Shown: in pieces, positions 35,753 to 45,672 of the stretch
Layout: each line of letters starts with the position of its first letter
Position numbering within the stretch: position 1 is the stretch's first letter
Assembly (NCBI RefSeq): GCF_964023145.1
Contig: NZ_CAXIED010000001.1
Location: forward strand, 682,001 to 746,000
Length of the DNA stretch: 64,000 nt
Reading direction: 5' to 3'
Source of the DNA: Chlamydia sp. BM-2023
GTDB taxonomy: Bacteria; Chlamydiota; Chlamydiia; Chlamydiales; Chlamydiaceae
Notes under the pieces: model-generated
Database searches by the model: none
The model's input: the letters and a program-made list of their open reading frames with translations, nothing else
Told to the model about the DNA's origin: nothing
Program-made: the position numbers and the translations under genes

Positions 35753-36730
35753 ATGGCATCAGCAGCATCACGAGCATTGCCAGCCCTGATGATGGGTGGT
35801 AGAAACGTGTTTATGCAAAGGGCTGGGGAAACAGCAAGACGACAGCTTCCCGGAAATTGTATCCAACAGTTTTGTTTCAGAGGGGACAATCATCTAGCTC
35901 GTTTTGTGGCCAATACAAAAAATCTGGACAAGGCGTTCAAATTTGCTAAGTCTGTTTCAGAGTTTAGTTGCGGAGTTATTGAAGGCGCAGGGGCAAAAGG
36001 TGTTGCTCTTGATACAGCTAAAAATGTTACTGGAGCCTTAGGCCTAACAAGAAATGTTGTAGGACTAGCTAACGTAATGAATGGTTGTGTTCCTGGACTA
36101 GTCAAATCATCCAAGAGCTGCTTCGAACACATTAAACAATGCTTTGCTCATCCAGAAGGATATAACCTTGGTTCGGTAGAGCGTCCAATGCCTTATAACA
36201 AACTCTTCTTGACTAAGGGAGATCACGCATTGATGGCAGTTAAAGAAGGTTGCTCCGCAATTGGTGCAGCTACCTATATTGCCACATTTGGAGTCAGCCG
36301 ACCCATACTTTTGGCAAATAAACTGGCTGGTAAGTCTTTCCTTTCAGAAGGTGCAAAAGCAGGACTTGGTGATAGCGTAAATTATATGATGACAGCTAAC
36401 CATGCCGCAGGGGTTATTGGTGGAGTCGCCGCCCTAGCTTACGAAAGCCGTGCTTATACACGTGCCTCCGATGGAGTGTTAGGTGTTGCGCAAGATGAGC
36501 AGATTTCGCCAGAAGTCTTCCAGCAAGTGTCACAAGAATTGAAAACTTCTCATGCCGCCGCTCTTAAAAAGATCATTCTCGGCATTTTAGAAAAAGCTTT
36601 TGAATTCTTAGCTGACTTAGTCAAATTAATTCCTTTCCCTTTTTCAGCTCCAACTCGCCTGGCTGTTACCGCTGGATTTGTTACTATCTCCAGTGGTATA
36701 GGACTTTACAGCGTCTGGTCAAATTCTTAA
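35753..36730 (+). CDS. CapI-type chlamydial inclusion-associated protein (CT529 position)
   Basis: A 325-residue protein located between fmt and rplC, as is CT529 (Cap1), an inclusion membrane antigen of C. trachomatis. It is alanine- and glycine-rich, with hydrophobic stretches near residues 70-110, 165-190 and 290-325 that could insert into the inclusion membrane. The N terminus is polar and has no Sec signal, in line with type III export. AAGGAGG five bases before ATG 35753 fixes the start. A strong terminator follows. The role is inferred from position and composition. Confidence 0.72.
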   Translation: MASAASRALPALMMGGRNVFMQRAGETARRQLPGNCIQQFCFRGDNHLARFVANTKNLDKAFKFAKSVSEFSCGVIEGAGAKGVALDTAKNVTGALGLTRNVVGLANVMNGCVPGLVKSSKSCFEHIKQCFAHPEGYNLGSVERPMPYNKLFLTKGDHALMAVKEGCSAIGAATYIATFGVSRPILLANKLAGKSFLSEGAKAGLGDSVNYMMTANHAAGVIGGVAALAYESRAYTRASDGVLGVAQDEQISPEVFQQVSQELKTSHAAALKKIILGILEKAFEFLADLVKLIPFPFSAPTRLAVTAGFVTISSGIGLYSVWSNS

Positions 36731-36761
36731 GAAAAAGATTTGTCAGAACGTAAGAAGTTCG

Positions 36762-36798
36762 AAAAACGTTTCTAGGTTTTCTAGAAGCGTTTTTTTTA
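36762..36798 (+). terminator. Rho-independent terminator after the CapI-type gene
   Basis: An 11- to 13-bp stem (arms around AACGTTTCTAG and CTAGAAGCGTT, one G-U pair) with a short T loop runs into eight Ts. It cleanly separates the inclusion-protein gene from the ribosomal-protein cluster. Confidence 0.72.
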
Positions 36799-36977
36799 TT
36801 TATTAGTAAATAAGACTTTTATAAGAACTTTTTATCTTTCTGTTGTTAAGGCGTTCCCCGCTTTTTCTTATTGTAAAAATCTTCTCCCTCTGATAACCTG
36901 TCCCTTTATTTTCTTAAGGAAAAGGTTCCTTTTCTTTTTAGGGAATTCTACGAGTAAAAATGCTAAAACGATTTGCC

Positions 36978-37007
36978 TGATTGCTCTCACTTAGGTGCGA
37001 TCAATCA
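36978..37007 (+). promoter_or_regulatory. Imperfect hairpin in the rplC leader
   Basis: A 13-base imperfect inverted repeat (11 of 13 paired) around loop TTAG ends 25 bases before the rplC start. The rest of the 302 bases between the CapI-type stop and rplC holds the upstream terminator and, presumably, the promoter of the ribosomal operon, which I could not assign with confidence. Confidence 0.4.
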
Positions 37008-37032
37008 TTATTGTGTTAACGGGTAATTATAT

Positions 37033-37698
37033 ATGCGATCTCAGCTTAGCTTAATGGGAAAAAAAGAAGGCATGATTCATGTCTTTGATAAGGATGGAAA
37101 TCTAGTTGCGTGTTCAGTAATTAGCTTGAGTTCCAATGTCGTTACTCAAATAAAAGTTGATTCGACTGATGGGTACAATGCCATTCAAATGGGAGCAAAT
37201 GAAATCAATGTTCCTGAAAAGACTCTAGAAAAACGTGTGAATAAGCCAAAGCTTGGACATTTCAAAAAATCTGGTTCACGTGTTTTCCGTTCATTAAAAG
37301 AAGTGCGTCTTTCAGAGGACGCTGTCAATGAAGTGTCTTTAGGAAATGAATTTGGTCTTGAAGTTTTTGAAGATGTCTCATCTGTAGATATCAGTGGTGT
37401 TTCCAAGGGTAAAGGTTTCCAAGGGGTCATGAAGAGATTCGGATTCCGCGGAGGTCCTGGAAGCCACGGTTCTGGTTTTCACCGTCATGCCGGTTCTATA
37501 GGGATGAGATCCACTCCTGGACGATGTTTCCCTGGAAGTAAACGGCCTAGCCATATGGGGGCTGTTAACGTGACAGTGAAAAATTTAGAAGTGGTAAAAG
37601 TAGATTTAGAAAAAAAAGTATTGCTAGTGAAAGGGGCAGTTCCCGGTCCAAGAGGCTCTTTGGTTGTTGTAAGACGTTCCTCAAGGGCAAAAGGGTAA
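37033..37698 (+). CDS. rplC: Ribosomal protein L3
   Basis: Large-subunit protein near the peptidyl-transferase centre. The 221 residues contain the family signature around [20 protein letters not shown], where bacterial L3 is recognised, and a basic C-terminal tail. It is the first gene of the 23-gene ribosomal cluster. The usual leading gene rpsJ is absent from this position. Confidence 0.97.
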   Translation: MRSQLSLMGKKEGMIHVFDKDGNLVACSVISLSSNVVTQIKVDSTDGYNAIQMGANEINVPEKTLEKRVNKPKLGHFKKSGSRVFRSLKEVRLSEDAVNEVSLGNEFGLEVFEDVSSVDISGVSKGKGFQGVMKRFGFRGGPGSHGSGFHRHAGSIGMRSTPGRCFPGSKRPSHMGAVNVTVKNLEVVKVDLEKKVLLVKGAVPGPRGSLVVVRRSSRAKG

Positions 37699-37714
37699 TA
37701 TAGAAGAGGTCCTA

Positions 37715-38389
37715 ATGGTTTTATTATCAAAGTTTGATTTTTTTGGGAATAAGGCGGGAGAGGTAGAGCTACCAGACTCCTTTTTTGCTCAGGAAGGAAG
37801 TGGACTTCAACTAGTGAAGGACTATCTTGTGGCAATTCGCGCGAATAAACGACAGTGGTCTGCATGTACGAGAAATCGTTCAGAAGTTAGCCATTCTACT
37901 AAAAAACCTTTCAGACAGAAAGGAACAGGAAATGCCCGTCAAGGGTGTTTAGCTTCTCCTCAGTTTCGTGGAGGGGGTATCGTTTTCGGGCCTAAGCCAA
38001 AGTTTGATCAACACGTTCGCATTAACCGTAAAGAGAAGAGAGCCGCTATTCGCTTGCTAATTTCTCAAAAAATTCAAACCAATCGTTTGATTGTTGCGGA
38101 TGACAGTGTGTTCACAAGCAGTTTAACTGCTCCAAAAACAAAAGAAGCTTTAAGATTTTTAAAAGATTGTAATGTTGAGTGCCGTGGAGTGCTTTTCATT
38201 GATGATCTCAAGCACTCTGCAAGCAACGAAAGCTTGAGAATGAGTTTGCGTAATTTGCCTGCTGTGCGTGGCTTTACTTATAGCATGAACGTCAATGGAT
38301 ACGACCTAGCTTCTGCTCGCAATATAGTAATTTCTGAAAAGGCCTTGAGTGAACTCGCCGGGCATCTTATTTCTGGAACGAAAGATTAA
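37715..38389 (+). CDS. rplD: Ribosomal protein L4
   Basis: Large-subunit protein lining the exit tunnel, and in some bacteria an autoregulator of its operon. The 224 residues include the loop [27 protein letters not shown] that enters the tunnel. It begins 16 bases after rplC on the same strand. Confidence 0.97.
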   Translation: MVLLSKFDFFGNKAGEVELPDSFFAQEGSGLQLVKDYLVAIRANKRQWSACTRNRSEVSHSTKKPFRQKGTGNARQGCLASPQFRGGGIVFGPKPKFDQHVRINRKEKRAAIRLLISQKIQTNRLIVADDSVFTSSLTAPKTKEALRFLKDCNVECRGVLFIDDLKHSASNESLRMSLRNLPAVRGFTYSMNVNGYDLASARNIVISEKALSELAGHLISGTKD

Positions 38390-38405
38390 AAGGAAAATTT
38401 AGGAT

Positions 38406-38741
38406 ATGAAAGATCCTTACGATGTAATCAAACGGCATTATGTGACTGAAAAGGCGAAAACCTTAGAAGGTTTAAGTCTTGGGAACGGTGAGGGTAAAAA
38501 GAAAGGTAGTTTTTGTAAGCATCCAAAATATACATTTGTTGTAGCTTGTGATGCCACAAAGCCTTTAATTGCTCAAGCTTTAGAAGCTATTTATGCAGAT
38601 AAAAAAGTAAAAGTTAAAAGTGTAAACACGATATGTGTGAAGCCTCAGCCAGCCCGAATGTTTCGTGGGAAACGAAAAGGAAAGACTGCAGGATTTAAGA
38701 AGGCAGTTGTGACCTTCTATGAAGGCCATTCTATCGGGTAA
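38406..38741 (+). CDS. rplW: Ribosomal protein L23
   Basis: Exit-site protein and docking point for trigger factor and SRP. The 111 residues begin [15 protein letters not shown]. They include an extra charged stretch around residues 27-40 ([11 protein letters not shown]) before the conserved [12 protein letters not shown] core. The end carries the basic [21 protein letters not shown] segment. Confidence 0.95.
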   Translation: MKDPYDVIKRHYVTEKAKTLEGLSLGNGEGKKKGSFCKHPKYTFVVACDATKPLIAQALEAIYADKKVKVKSVNTICVKPQPARMFRGKRKGKTAGFKKAVVTFYEGHSIG

Positions 38742-38762
38742 TCTATTTGAGGGAAGAAAAAC

Positions 38763-39797
38763 ATGTTTAAAAAGTTTAAGCCAGTAACTCCAGGGACTAG
38801 ACAGTTGGTTCTTCCGGCTTTTGACGAGTTAACCACTAAGGGAGATTTACAAGAGAAAAGACGTCCCAGAAGCGGTTTCCGAGGTAGAGACGGCTTTCAG
38901 AGTCGAGGCAGAGAAGGCTTCCAAGGTAGAGAAGGTCGAGGAAGTCGAGAAGGCCGAGAAGGTCGAGAAGGTTTTCAACCTCGGGGTAGAGCAGGCGCCC
39001 AATCTCGCGATAGAGAAGACTCTCCAGTTAGAGATAGAGGATCTAGACAAAGTCTTCGACCGAATAAGAAGCTTTCTTTCTTCAAGAAAAGTTCTGGTGG
39101 TCGTGATAACTTAGGTCATATTTCTTGCCGTCATCGCGGTGGGGGTGCTAAACGTTTATATAGAATTGTTGACTTTAAGCGTAATAAAGATGGTATTGAA
39201 GCAAAAGTTGTTTCTGTTGAATACGATCCAAATCGTTCAGCATATATCGCTTTATTAAGCTACGCTGATGGAGAAAAACGTTATATACTTGCTCCAAAAG
39301 GCATCAAAAGAGGAGACGAAGTGATCTCTGGAGAAGGCAGCCCTTTCAAAGTAGGCTGTTGCATGACCTTAAAAAGTATGCCCCTGGGGTTGTCCGTTCA
39401 TAATATTGAAATGCGTCCATTTTCCGGAGGGAAATTAGTTAGATCAGCAGGTTTAGCTGCTCAGATCATAGCTAAAAGCTCAGGATATGTTACATTAAAA
39501 ATGCCTTCAGGCGAATTTCGTATGATCAATGAAGGTTGTAGAGCTACTATCGGAGAAGTCTCTAACTCAGATCACAATTTGTGTGTTGATGGCAAGGCAG
39601 GAAGAAAGCGATGGAAAGGCATTCGTCCAACAGTTCGTGGTACTGCTATGAATCCAGTAGACCATCCTCATGGAGGTGGTGAAGGCCGTCATAATGGTTA
39701 TATCCCACGCACGCCTTGGGGCAAAGTCACGAAAGGATTAAAAACTCGTGATAAGCGTAAGAGTAATAAGTGGATAGTTAAAGATCGTAGGAAATAG
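38763..39797 (+). CDS. rplB: Ribosomal protein L2 with an arginine/glycine-rich insertion
   Basis: Large-subunit protein needed for subunit joining and peptidyl transfer. The conserved core is intact: [20 protein letters not shown] from about 102, and near the C terminus [17 protein letters not shown] with the essential His. At 344 residues it is about 60 longer than the chlamydial L2 I recall (about 284). The excess lies at residues 31-96, a repetitive stretch built from GRE, GREGFQ and RGR units. By my count 19 of 66 residues are Arg and 14 Gly. The frame is continuous through it, so it is translated. Confidence 0.95.
   Translation: MFKKFKPVTPGTRQLVLPAFDELTTKGDLQEKRRPRSGFRGRDGFQSRGREGFQGREGRGSREGREGREGFQPRGRAGAQSRDREDSPVRDRGSRQSLRPNKKLSFFKKSSGGRDNLGHISCRHRGGGAKRLYRIVDFKRNKDGIEAKVVSVEYDPNRSAYIALLSYADGEKRYILAPKGIKRGDEVISGEGSPFKVGCCMTLKSMPLGLSVHNIEMRPFSGGKLVRSAGLAAQIIAKSSGYVTLKMPSGEFRMINEGCRATIGEVSNSDHNLCVDGKAGRKRWKGIRPTVRGTAMNPVDHPHGGGEGRHNGYIPRTPWGKVTKGLKTRDKRKSNKWIVKDRRK
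38853..39050 (+). repeat. Imperfect tandem repeats encoding the L2 insertion
   Basis: Units of 9 to 18 bases built around CGAGAAGG/AGAGAAGG recur in phase with codons, with three consecutive 9-base copies near 38946-38972. They encode the GRE/GREGFQ repeats of the L2 insertion. Copy-number change by slippage would stay in frame. Confidence 0.7.
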
Positions 39798-39802
39798 GGA
39801 TT

Positions 39803-40069
39803 ATGAGTAGATCGTTAAGAAAGGGTCCTTTTGTTGATCACCACCTGATAAAAAAAGTACGCGCTATGAACTTAGAGGAGAAGAAATCTCCAATTAAAAC
39901 TTGGTCTCGTCGTTCTATGATTACTCCTGAAATGATCGGCCATACATTTGAAGTTCATAATGGGAAAAAGTTTCTAACAGTTTTTGTTTCAGAAACTATG
40001 GTAGGTCACAAATTGGGAGAGTTTTCTCCAACAAGGATATTTAAAAGTCATCCCGTGAAAAAAGGGTAA
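39803..40069 (+). CDS. rpsS: Ribosomal protein S19
   Basis: Small-subunit head protein that contacts tRNA and 5S regions across the subunit bridge. The 88 residues match the family throughout: [14 protein letters not shown] at the start, then [26 protein letters not shown] and [12 protein letters not shown]. It starts 6 bases after rplB. Confidence 0.97.
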   Translation: MSRSLRKGPFVDHHLIKKVRAMNLEEKKSPIKTWSRRSMITPEMIGHTFEVHNGKKFLTVFVSETMVGHKLGEFSPTRIFKSHPVKKG

Positions 40070-40087
40070 GTCTAAAGGAGACGTGTC

Positions 40088-40423
40088 ATGTTTAAAGCGA
40101 CCGCCCGCTACATACGGGTTCAGCCTCGCAAAGCTCGACTGGCCGCCGGGCTTATGAGAAATTTAAGTGTTATGGAAGCACAGCAGCAGTTGAGTTTTTC
40201 TCAGCTAAAAGCCGGAAGATGTTTAAAAAAGGTTTTAGACAGTGCTGTAGCTAATGCTGAGCTCAACGAAAATGTAAAACGTGAAAAATTAAGCGTTATA
40301 GAAGTTAGAGTTGATGCAGGCCCTGTACATAAGCGAGCTAAATCGAAAAGCCGGGGAGGACGATCCCCAATTTTAAAACGCACCAGCCACTTAACTGTTA
40401 TTGTTGGTGAGAAGGAGCGGTAG
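40088..40423 (+). CDS. rplV: Ribosomal protein L22
   Basis: Exit-tunnel protein of 111 residues. Recognised by the start [21 protein letters not shown] and the C-terminal hairpin [29 protein letters not shown], which reaches into the tunnel and is a site of macrolide resistance in bacteria. AAAGGAG precedes the ATG. Confidence 0.96.
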   Translation: MFKATARYIRVQPRKARLAAGLMRNLSVMEAQQQLSFSQLKAGRCLKKVLDSAVANAELNENVKREKLSVIEVRVDAGPVHKRAKSKSRGGRSPILKRTSHLTVIVGEKER

Positions 40424-40431
40424 GAGAAGTT

Positions 40432-41103
40432 ATGGGTCAGAAAGGATGTCCAATCGGTTTTCGTACAGGAGTTACTAAAAAATGGCGCTCTCTATGGTAC
40501 GGGAATAAACAAGAATTCGGAAAATTTCTTATCGAAGATGTTAGAATTCGAGAATTTTTAAGAAAAAAACCCTCTTGCCAAGGCGCTGCTGGATTCGTTG
40601 TAAGACGTATGAGCGGTAAAATTGAAGTTACTATTCACACAGCTCGTCCAGGATTGGTTATCGGTAAAAAAGGTGCTGAGGTAGATCTTTTAAAAGAAGA
40701 ACTACGAAAGCTAACCGGTAAAGAGGTCTGGGTAGAAATTGCAGAAATTAAACGCCCTGAATTGAATGCGAAGTTAGTCGCAGACAGTATTGCTAAACAA
40801 ATTGAACGTCGTGTTTCCTTTAGACGTGCCATGAAAAAAGCCATGCAATCTGTTATGGACGGCGGTGCTATCGGTGTGAAAATCCAAGTTTCTGGAAGAC
40901 TAGCAGGAGCTGAAATTGCTCGTTCCGAATGGTACAAAAATGGTCGTGTTCCTCTGCACACATTAAGAGCTGATATTGATTACGCCACAGCATCTGCAGA
41001 GACCACTTATGGAATTATCGGCGTAAAAGTCTGGATTAATCTTGGGGAAAAAACCTCTACAGCTAACAGTAACGCGAGTGCTCAGGCTCCTGCAGCACAA
41101 TAG
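40432..41103 (+). CDS. rpsC: Ribosomal protein S3
   Basis: Small-subunit protein at the mRNA entry channel with helicase activity in the S3-S4-S5 ring. The 223 residues include the N-terminal [22 protein letters not shown], a KH domain with [12 protein letters not shown], and the C-terminal [32 protein letters not shown] short Ala/Ser tail ends it. Confidence 0.97.
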   Translation: MGQKGCPIGFRTGVTKKWRSLWYGNKQEFGKFLIEDVRIREFLRKKPSCQGAAGFVVRRMSGKIEVTIHTARPGLVIGKKGAEVDLLKEELRKLTGKEVWVEIAEIKRPELNAKLVADSIAKQIERRVSFRRAMKKAMQSVMDGGAIGVKIQVSGRLAGAEIARSEWYKNGRVPLHTLRADIDYATASAETTYGIIGVKVWINLGEKTSTANSNASAQAPAAQ

Positions 41104-41129
41104 TTGTAAATAAGGGTGTGTGAATTATT

Positions 41130-41546
41130 ATGTTGATGCCTAAACGAACAAAATTTCGCAAACAGCAAAAAGGTCAATTTGCTGGCCTAAGCAAGGGGGC
41201 TACTTTTGTTGACTTTGGCGAATTTGGAATGCAGACCTTGGAAAGGGGTTGGGTTACTAGCCGCCAAATAGAAGCTTGCAGGGTTGCTATCAATAGATAT
41301 TTAAAACGTAAAGGGAAAGTTTGGATTCGCATTTTCCCAGATAAGAGTGTCACCAAAAAGCCTGCAGAAACTCGTATGGGTAAAGGTAAGGGAGCTCCTG
41401 ATCATTGGGTAGCAGTAGTACGTCCAGGAAGAATTCTTTTTGAAGTAGCTAATGTTTCCAGAGAAGATGCTCAAGACGCTTTAAGAAGAGCTGCTGCAAA
41501 ATTAGGTATAAAAACGCGTTTTGTTAAGCGGGTCGAAAGGGTATAA
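41130..41546 (+). CDS. rplP: Ribosomal protein L16
   Basis: Large-subunit protein that helps place the A-site tRNA. The 138 residues start [16 protein letters not shown] and contain [15 protein letters not shown] and [23 protein letters not shown] segments. The gene keeps the standard order between rpsC and rpmC. Confidence 0.96.
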   Translation: MLMPKRTKFRKQQKGQFAGLSKGATFVDFGEFGMQTLERGWVTSRQIEACRVAINRYLKRKGKVWIRIFPDKSVTKKPAETRMGKGKGAPDHWVAVVRPGRILFEVANVSREDAQDALRRAAAKLGIKTRFVKRVERV

Positions 41547-41549
41547 ATC

Positions 41550-41768
41550 ATGGCAGAAAATAAAAAGTTATTAGCCGAGCTTAGAAGCAAGAGCGAAGCT
41601 GATTTAGATGTACTTATCCACGAGAATAAAAAAGCTCTTTTTAATCTAAGAGCAGAAGTGGCTTTACAAAATAAAGCTGCGAAAACCCATTTGTTCTCCA
41701 TGTACAAAAAAAATATTGCTCGATGCATGACGGTAAAACAAGAAAAAAAGGAAAGAGTCAATGGCTAG
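41550..41768 (+). CDS. rpmC: Ribosomal protein L29
   Basis: Small helical-hairpin protein at the exit site (72 residues). It has the family pattern [43 protein letters not shown], followed by [10 protein letters not shown]. It lies 3 bases after rplP and overlaps rpsQ by 8 bases. Confidence 0.93.
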   Translation: MAENKKLLAELRSKSEADLDVLIHENKKALFNLRAEVALQNKAAKTHLFSMYKKNIARCMTVKQEKKERVNG

Positions 41769-42012
41769 TGAACTAAGAGGCCTTAGGAAAACCAAGATTG
41801 GTGTTGTTGTCTCTTCAAAAATGGAAAAAACCGTAGTTGTTCGAGTAGAAAGAATTTACTCTCATGCTCAATACGCTAAAGTTGTTAGAGACTCTAAAAA
41901 GTACTATGCGCATAATGATTTAGATCTTTCAGAAGGCGATAAAGTTAAAATTCAAGAAACACGACCTATATCTAAATTGAAAAGATGGCGTGTTGTCGAA
42001 CGTATAAGTTAG
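41761..42012 (+). CDS. rpsQ: Ribosomal protein S17
   Basis: OB-fold primary 16S rRNA-binding protein, 83 residues. The family motif [20 protein letters not shown] opens the protein, followed by [31 protein letters not shown]. It starts inside the end of rpmC. Confidence 0.96.
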   Translation: MASELRGLRKTKIGVVVSSKMEKTVVVRVERIYSHAQYAKVVRDSKKYYAHNDLDLSEGDKVKIQETRPISKLKRWRVVERIS

Positions 42013-42044
42013 TGTAGTAGAAGCAACATTGGGTAGATGCAGTC

Positions 42045-42413
42045 ATGATTCAGCAAGAAAGTCAGTTAAAAGTTGCCGATAATACTGGGGCTAAAAAAGT
42101 AAAGTGTTTTAAAGTTTTAGGCGGATCTCGCAGACGTTACGCTACAGTGGGTGATATCATTGTATGCTCCGTTAGAGATGTAGAGCCTGATAGCTCTATA
42201 AAAAAGGGCGACGTGGTTAAGGCCGTAATTGTTAGAACGCGTCGAGATATTCTTAGAAAAGATGGTTCTACTTTAAGATTCGATACCAATAGCTGTGTAA
42301 TTATCGATGAAAAAGGAAATCCCAAAGGAACACGAATTTTTGGCCCAATAGCTCGAGAAATTCGAGATCGTGGCTTCGTTAAAATTAGTTCTTTGGCTCC
42401 TGAGGTGATTTAA
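42045..42413 (+). CDS. rplN: Ribosomal protein L14
   Basis: Large-subunit protein at bridge B5/B8 and the binding site of the silencing factor RsfS. The 122 residues run from [21 protein letters not shown] to [28 protein letters not shown], a full-length family match. Confidence 0.97.
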   Translation: MIQQESQLKVADNTGAKKVKCFKVLGGSRRRYATVGDIIVCSVRDVEPDSSIKKGDVVKAVIVRTRRDILRKDGSTLRFDTNSCVIIDEKGNPKGTRIFGPIAREIRDRGFVKISSLAPEVI

Positions 42414-42427
42414 GGATAAGAAAAGAT

Positions 42428-42769
42428 ATGAAGAGACGTAGTGTTTGTGTTGGCGACACTGTATATGTAATAGCCGGAAATGACAGGGGAAAACAAGGAA
42501 AGGTGTTATCTTGTCTTTGGGAAAAAAATAAAGTAGTCGTTGAAGGAATCAACGTTCGAACAAAGAACATCAAACGCAATCAAGAAAACCCTAAGGGTAA
42601 AAGGATTAGCATCGAAGCGCCGATACACGTTTCTAACGTTCGTTTAAGTATAAACGGGGCTCCTGCAAAACTTTCCGTTAAGGTTACTGAAAACGGAAGA
42701 GAGTTGTGGAACAAGTCCTCTGATGGCACTTCTACGTTGTATCGTTTGGTGAAAGGTAAAAAAGGTTAA
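42428..42769 (+). CDS. rplX: Ribosomal protein L24
   Basis: Assembly-initiating KOW-domain protein, 113 residues. The KOW motif [20 protein letters not shown] lies at about 8-27, followed by [21 protein letters not shown] and the C-terminal [10 protein letters not shown]. Normal order and spacing. Confidence 0.96.
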   Translation: MKRRSVCVGDTVYVIAGNDRGKQGKVLSCLWEKNKVVVEGINVRTKNIKRNQENPKGKRISIEAPIHVSNVRLSINGAPAKLSVKVTENGRELWNKSSDGTSTLYRLVKGKKG

Positions 42770-42770
42770 T

Positions 42771-43313
42771 ATGAGCAGGCTAAAAAAACTCTATACTGAA
42801 GAGATCCGGAAGGCTCTCCAAGAAAAGTTTAATTACGATAATACCATGCAAATTCCTGTTCTTAAAAAAGTTGTACTAAGCATGGGACTTGCTGAAGCTG
42901 CTAAAGATAAAAACCTTTTCCAGGCGCATCTAGAAGAACTCTCTATGATCTCTGGACAAAAGCCTTTGGTAACTAAAGCAAGAAATTCTATTGCTGGGTT
43001 TAAGCTTCGTGAAGGACAAGGCATAGGAGCTAAAGTAACGCTACGTGGCGTACGCATGTACGATTTTATGGATCGTTTTTGCAATATAGTCTCTCCCAGA
43101 ATTCGTGACTTTCGTGGATTCTCGAATAAAGGAGACGGACGTGGATGCTATTCTTTGGGGTTGGAAGACCAACAAATTTTCCCTGAAGTAAATTTAGATC
43201 GCGTTAAGAGAACTCAGGGAATGAATATTACTTGGGTAACTACAGCACAAACAGATGTTGAATGTACCACTCTTTTAGAGTTGATGGGTTTGCGCTTTAA
43301 GAAGACACAATAA
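42771..43313 (+). CDS. rplE: Ribosomal protein L5
   Basis: 5S rRNA-binding protein of the central protuberance, 180 residues. Recognised by [18 protein letters not shown], the block [30 protein letters not shown], and [15 protein letters not shown] and [13 protein letters not shown] segments. The S14 gene that commonly follows it in other bacteria is not here. rpsH comes next. Confidence 0.97.
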   Translation: MSRLKKLYTEEIRKALQEKFNYDNTMQIPVLKKVVLSMGLAEAAKDKNLFQAHLEELSMISGQKPLVTKARNSIAGFKLREGQGIGAKVTLRGVRMYDFMDRFCNIVSPRIRDFRGFSNKGDGRGCYSLGLEDQQIFPEVNLDRVKRTQGMNITWVTTAQTDVECTTLLELMGLRFKKTQ

Positions 43314-43331
43314 GGGAGATATAAGATCAGT

Positions 43332-43733
43332 ATGGGCATGACAAGTGATACTATTGCCGATTTGTTAACGCGGATCCGAAATGCTTTAAAGGCAGAACAC
43401 CTGTATGTGGATTTAGAACACAGCAAAATGCGTGAATCAATCGTAAGAATCCTCAAACAAAATGGATTTGTGGCTCACTACTTAGTAAAAGAAGAAAATC
43501 GCAAAAGAACAATGCGTATTTTTTTACAGTATAGTAATGACCGTAGACCTGCAATACGCCAGTTAAAACGGGTTTCTAAACCTTCTAGAAGGGTTTATGT
43601 ATCTGCAACAAAAATCCCTTATGTATTTGGGAATATGGGTATTTCAGTTCTTTCTACCTCTCAAGGGGTTTTGGAAGGATCAACAGCCAGAGCTAAAAAT
43701 ATTGGTGGCGAACTACTCTGTTTAGTTTGGTAA
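43332..43733 (+). CDS. rpsH: Ribosomal protein S8
   Basis: Small-subunit assembly protein, and an operon autoregulator in E. coli. The 133 residues begin [15 protein letters not shown] and end [31 protein letters not shown], both diagnostic. GGGAGAT is upstream. A second ATG two codons later is possible. Confidence 0.96.
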   Translation: MGMTSDTIADLLTRIRNALKAEHLYVDLEHSKMRESIVRILKQNGFVAHYLVKEENRKRTMRIFLQYSNDRRPAIRQLKRVSKPSRRVYVSATKIPYVFGNMGISVLSTSQGVLEGSTARAKNIGGELLCLVW

Positions 43734-43764
43734 CAGGATAAAAGAATTTATAGGACGGTAAGGA

Positions 43765-44316
43765 ATGTCTCGTAAAGCTCGAGACCCTATTGTGCTCCCT
43801 CAAGGAGTAGAGGTCTCCATTCAAAATGATGAAATCTTAGTAAAAGGTCCTAAGGGCTCATTAAAACAACAATTGGCTCCAGAAGTAGTTGTCGACATTA
43901 AAGATAAAGAAATTTTTGTCTTCGCAGCTCCTCATGTTGTTGATAGACCAAGCTGCATGCAAGGTTTGTTTTGGGCATTAATTTCTAATATGGTTCAAGG
44001 CGTCCATAAGGGATTTGAGAAACGTTTAGAAATGATTGGTGTTGGTTTTAGAGCAGCTGTTCAAGGATCAGTACTAGACCTATCTATTGGGGTTTCTCAT
44101 CCTACGAAAATTCCTATTCCTCCAGAAATACAAGTCACCGTTGAGAAAAATACGCTGATTTCCGTGAAAGGAATCAATAAGCAGCTTGTTGGAGAATTTG
44201 CTGCTAATATTCGCGCTAAACGTCGTCCTGAGCCCTACAAAGGTAAGGGTATCCGCTATGAAAACGAGTATGTCCGTCGTAAGGCTGGAAAAGCGGCAAA
44301 AACAGGTAAAAAATAG
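43765..44316 (+). CDS. rplF: Ribosomal protein L6
   Basis: Large-subunit protein near the factor-binding site. The 183 residues contain two repeated L6 folds. The first covers about residues 10-80 and the second ends in the signature [23 protein letters not shown]. Confidence 0.96.
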   Translation: MSRKARDPIVLPQGVEVSIQNDEILVKGPKGSLKQQLAPEVVVDIKDKEIFVFAAPHVVDRPSCMQGLFWALISNMVQGVHKGFEKRLEMIGVGFRAAVQGSVLDLSIGVSHPTKIPIPPEIQVTVEKNTLISVKGINKQLVGEFAANIRAKRRPEPYKGKGIRYENEYVRRKAGKAAKTGKK

Positions 44317-44337
44317 TTAGTAAGGCAGAGTTAAGTT

Positions 44338-44709
44338 ATGGAAAGTTCGTTGTTTAAGAAGTCTGAAAAGAAAGTGCGCAGGGCTTTAAGAGTGCGTAAA
44401 GTCTTAAGAGGCTCTGCTTCGAAGCCTCGGTTGTCTGTTGTAAAGACTAACAAGCATATTTATGTACAATTAATTGATGATTCTATCGGCAAAACCCTGG
44501 CTTCCGTCTCAACTATGGCGAAATCAAGTAAAGTTTCCGGATTAACAAAAAAAAATCAGGACGTAGCAAAGGTGCTAGGAGCTAAGATTGCTGAATTAGG
44601 AAAAAACCTTCAGGTAGATCGAGTTGTTTTCGATCGAGGCCCATTCAAATATCATGGAGTTGTTGCCATGGTTGCAGATGGTGCTAGAGAGGGTGGATTA
44701 CAGTTTTAA
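44338..44709 (+). CDS. rplR: Ribosomal protein L18
   Basis: 5S rRNA-binding protein, 123 residues. Visible family blocks are RALRVRKVLRGSASKPRLSVVKTNKHIYVQLIDD and VDRVVFDRGPFKYHGVVAMVADGAREGGLQF. Standard place between rplF and rpsE. Confidence 0.96.
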   Translation: MESSLFKKSEKKVRRALRVRKVLRGSASKPRLSVVKTNKHIYVQLIDDSIGKTLASVSTMAKSSKVSGLTKKNQDVAKVLGAKIAELGKNLQVDRVVFDRGPFKYHGVVAMVADGAREGGLQF

Positions 44710-44724
44710 TGAAGGTTTAAAGAG

Positions 44725-45222
44725 ATGACGTTATCAAAGAATTCTCATAAGGAAGATCAGCTAGAGGAGAAGGTTCTTGTTGTCAATCGCTGTTCAAAAG
44801 TTGTCAAGGGCGGTCGTAAGTTCAGTTTTTCCGCGCTTATTTTGGTGGGTGACGGTAAGGGACGTTTGGGCTACGGTTTTGCCAAGGCTAACGAGTTAAC
44901 AGATGCTATCCGCAAAGGTGGAGAAGCTGCAAGAAAAAATTTAATCAGTATTGAATCTTTAGAAAATGGTTCTATTCCTCATGAAGTTCTTGTTGATCAG
45001 GATGGAGCTCAGTTGCTTTTAAAGCCTGCTAAACCAGGAACTGGGATTGTTGCAGGTTCTCGTATTCGTTTGATTTTAGAAATGGCTGGAGTTAAAAATA
45101 TTGTTGCTAAAAGCTTAGGTTCAAATAATCCTATGAACCAAGTTAAAGCTGCCTTCAAAGCTCTTCAAGAGATTACCAGCAGAAAAGATGTTTTAAAGAG
45201 GAGAGCAGTAGCACATGATTAA
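44725..45222 (+). CDS. rpsE: Ribosomal protein S5
   Basis: Small-subunit fidelity protein, 165 residues. It has the double-stranded-RNA-binding-like N domain ([41 protein letters not shown]) and the C-terminal domain with [34 protein letters not shown]. The stop overlaps rplO by 8 bases. rpmD, which often follows rpsE, is absent. Confidence 0.97.
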   Translation: MTLSKNSHKEDQLEEKVLVVNRCSKVVKGGRKFSFSALILVGDGKGRLGYGFAKANELTDAIRKGGEAARKNLISIESLENGSIPHEVLVDQDGAQLLLKPAKPGTGIVAGSRIRLILEMAGVKNIVAKSLGSNNPMNQVKAAFKALQEITSRKDVLKRRAVAHD

Positions 45223-45649
45223 ATTAGAATCGTTACAAGATCCTTCACCGCGTAAGCGAAGAACAAAATTATTAGGACGAGGTCCTTCTTCAGGTCACGG
45301 TAAAACTAGTTGCCGAGGACATAAAGGGGATGGAAGCCGCTCTGGTTACAAGCGTCGTTTTGGTTATGAAGGGGGCGGAGTTCCTCTTTACAGAAGAGTG
45401 CCTACTCGAGGGTTTTCTCATGCGCGTTTTGACAAGTGTGTTGAAGAAATCACCACACAACGTTTGAATGTACTCTTCGAAAGCGGAGAAGAGATTACTT
45501 TAGATGCTTTAAAGCATAAAAAAGCCATAGATAAGCACGCTGTTAAAGTGAAAGTGATTCTTAAAGGCGATTTAGAAAAAAAGTTTATCTGGAATGACTC
45601 TAAAGTAGTACTTTCTCAAGGAGTACAAAACCTTATTGGTGTTGCTTAA
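45215..45649 (+). CDS. rplO: Ribosomal protein L15
   Basis: Late-assembly large-subunit protein, 144 residues. The Gly/Arg-rich N-terminal extension ([26 protein letters not shown]) and [15 protein letters not shown] identify it. It is coupled to rpsE by overlap and precedes secY, as in most bacteria. Confidence 0.96.
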   Translation: MIKLESLQDPSPRKRRTKLLGRGPSSGHGKTSCRGHKGDGSRSGYKRRFGYEGGGVPLYRRVPTRGFSHARFDKCVEEITTQRLNVLFESGEEITLDALKHKKAIDKHAVKVKVILKGDLEKKFIWNDSKVVLSQGVQNLIGVA

Positions 45650-45672
45650 AGGTAAAAATTTCGGGCCTGACT

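Noticed and set aside
38880..39000. Short direct repeats resembling a repeat array
   Set aside because: Units are codon-phased, 9-18 bases and without spacers, so not a CRISPR.
38847..39050. Open frame opposite the L2 insertion, rich in Ser, Thr and Phe
   Set aside because: It is the complement of the Arg/Gly repeats, with no start signal; a shadow of rplB.
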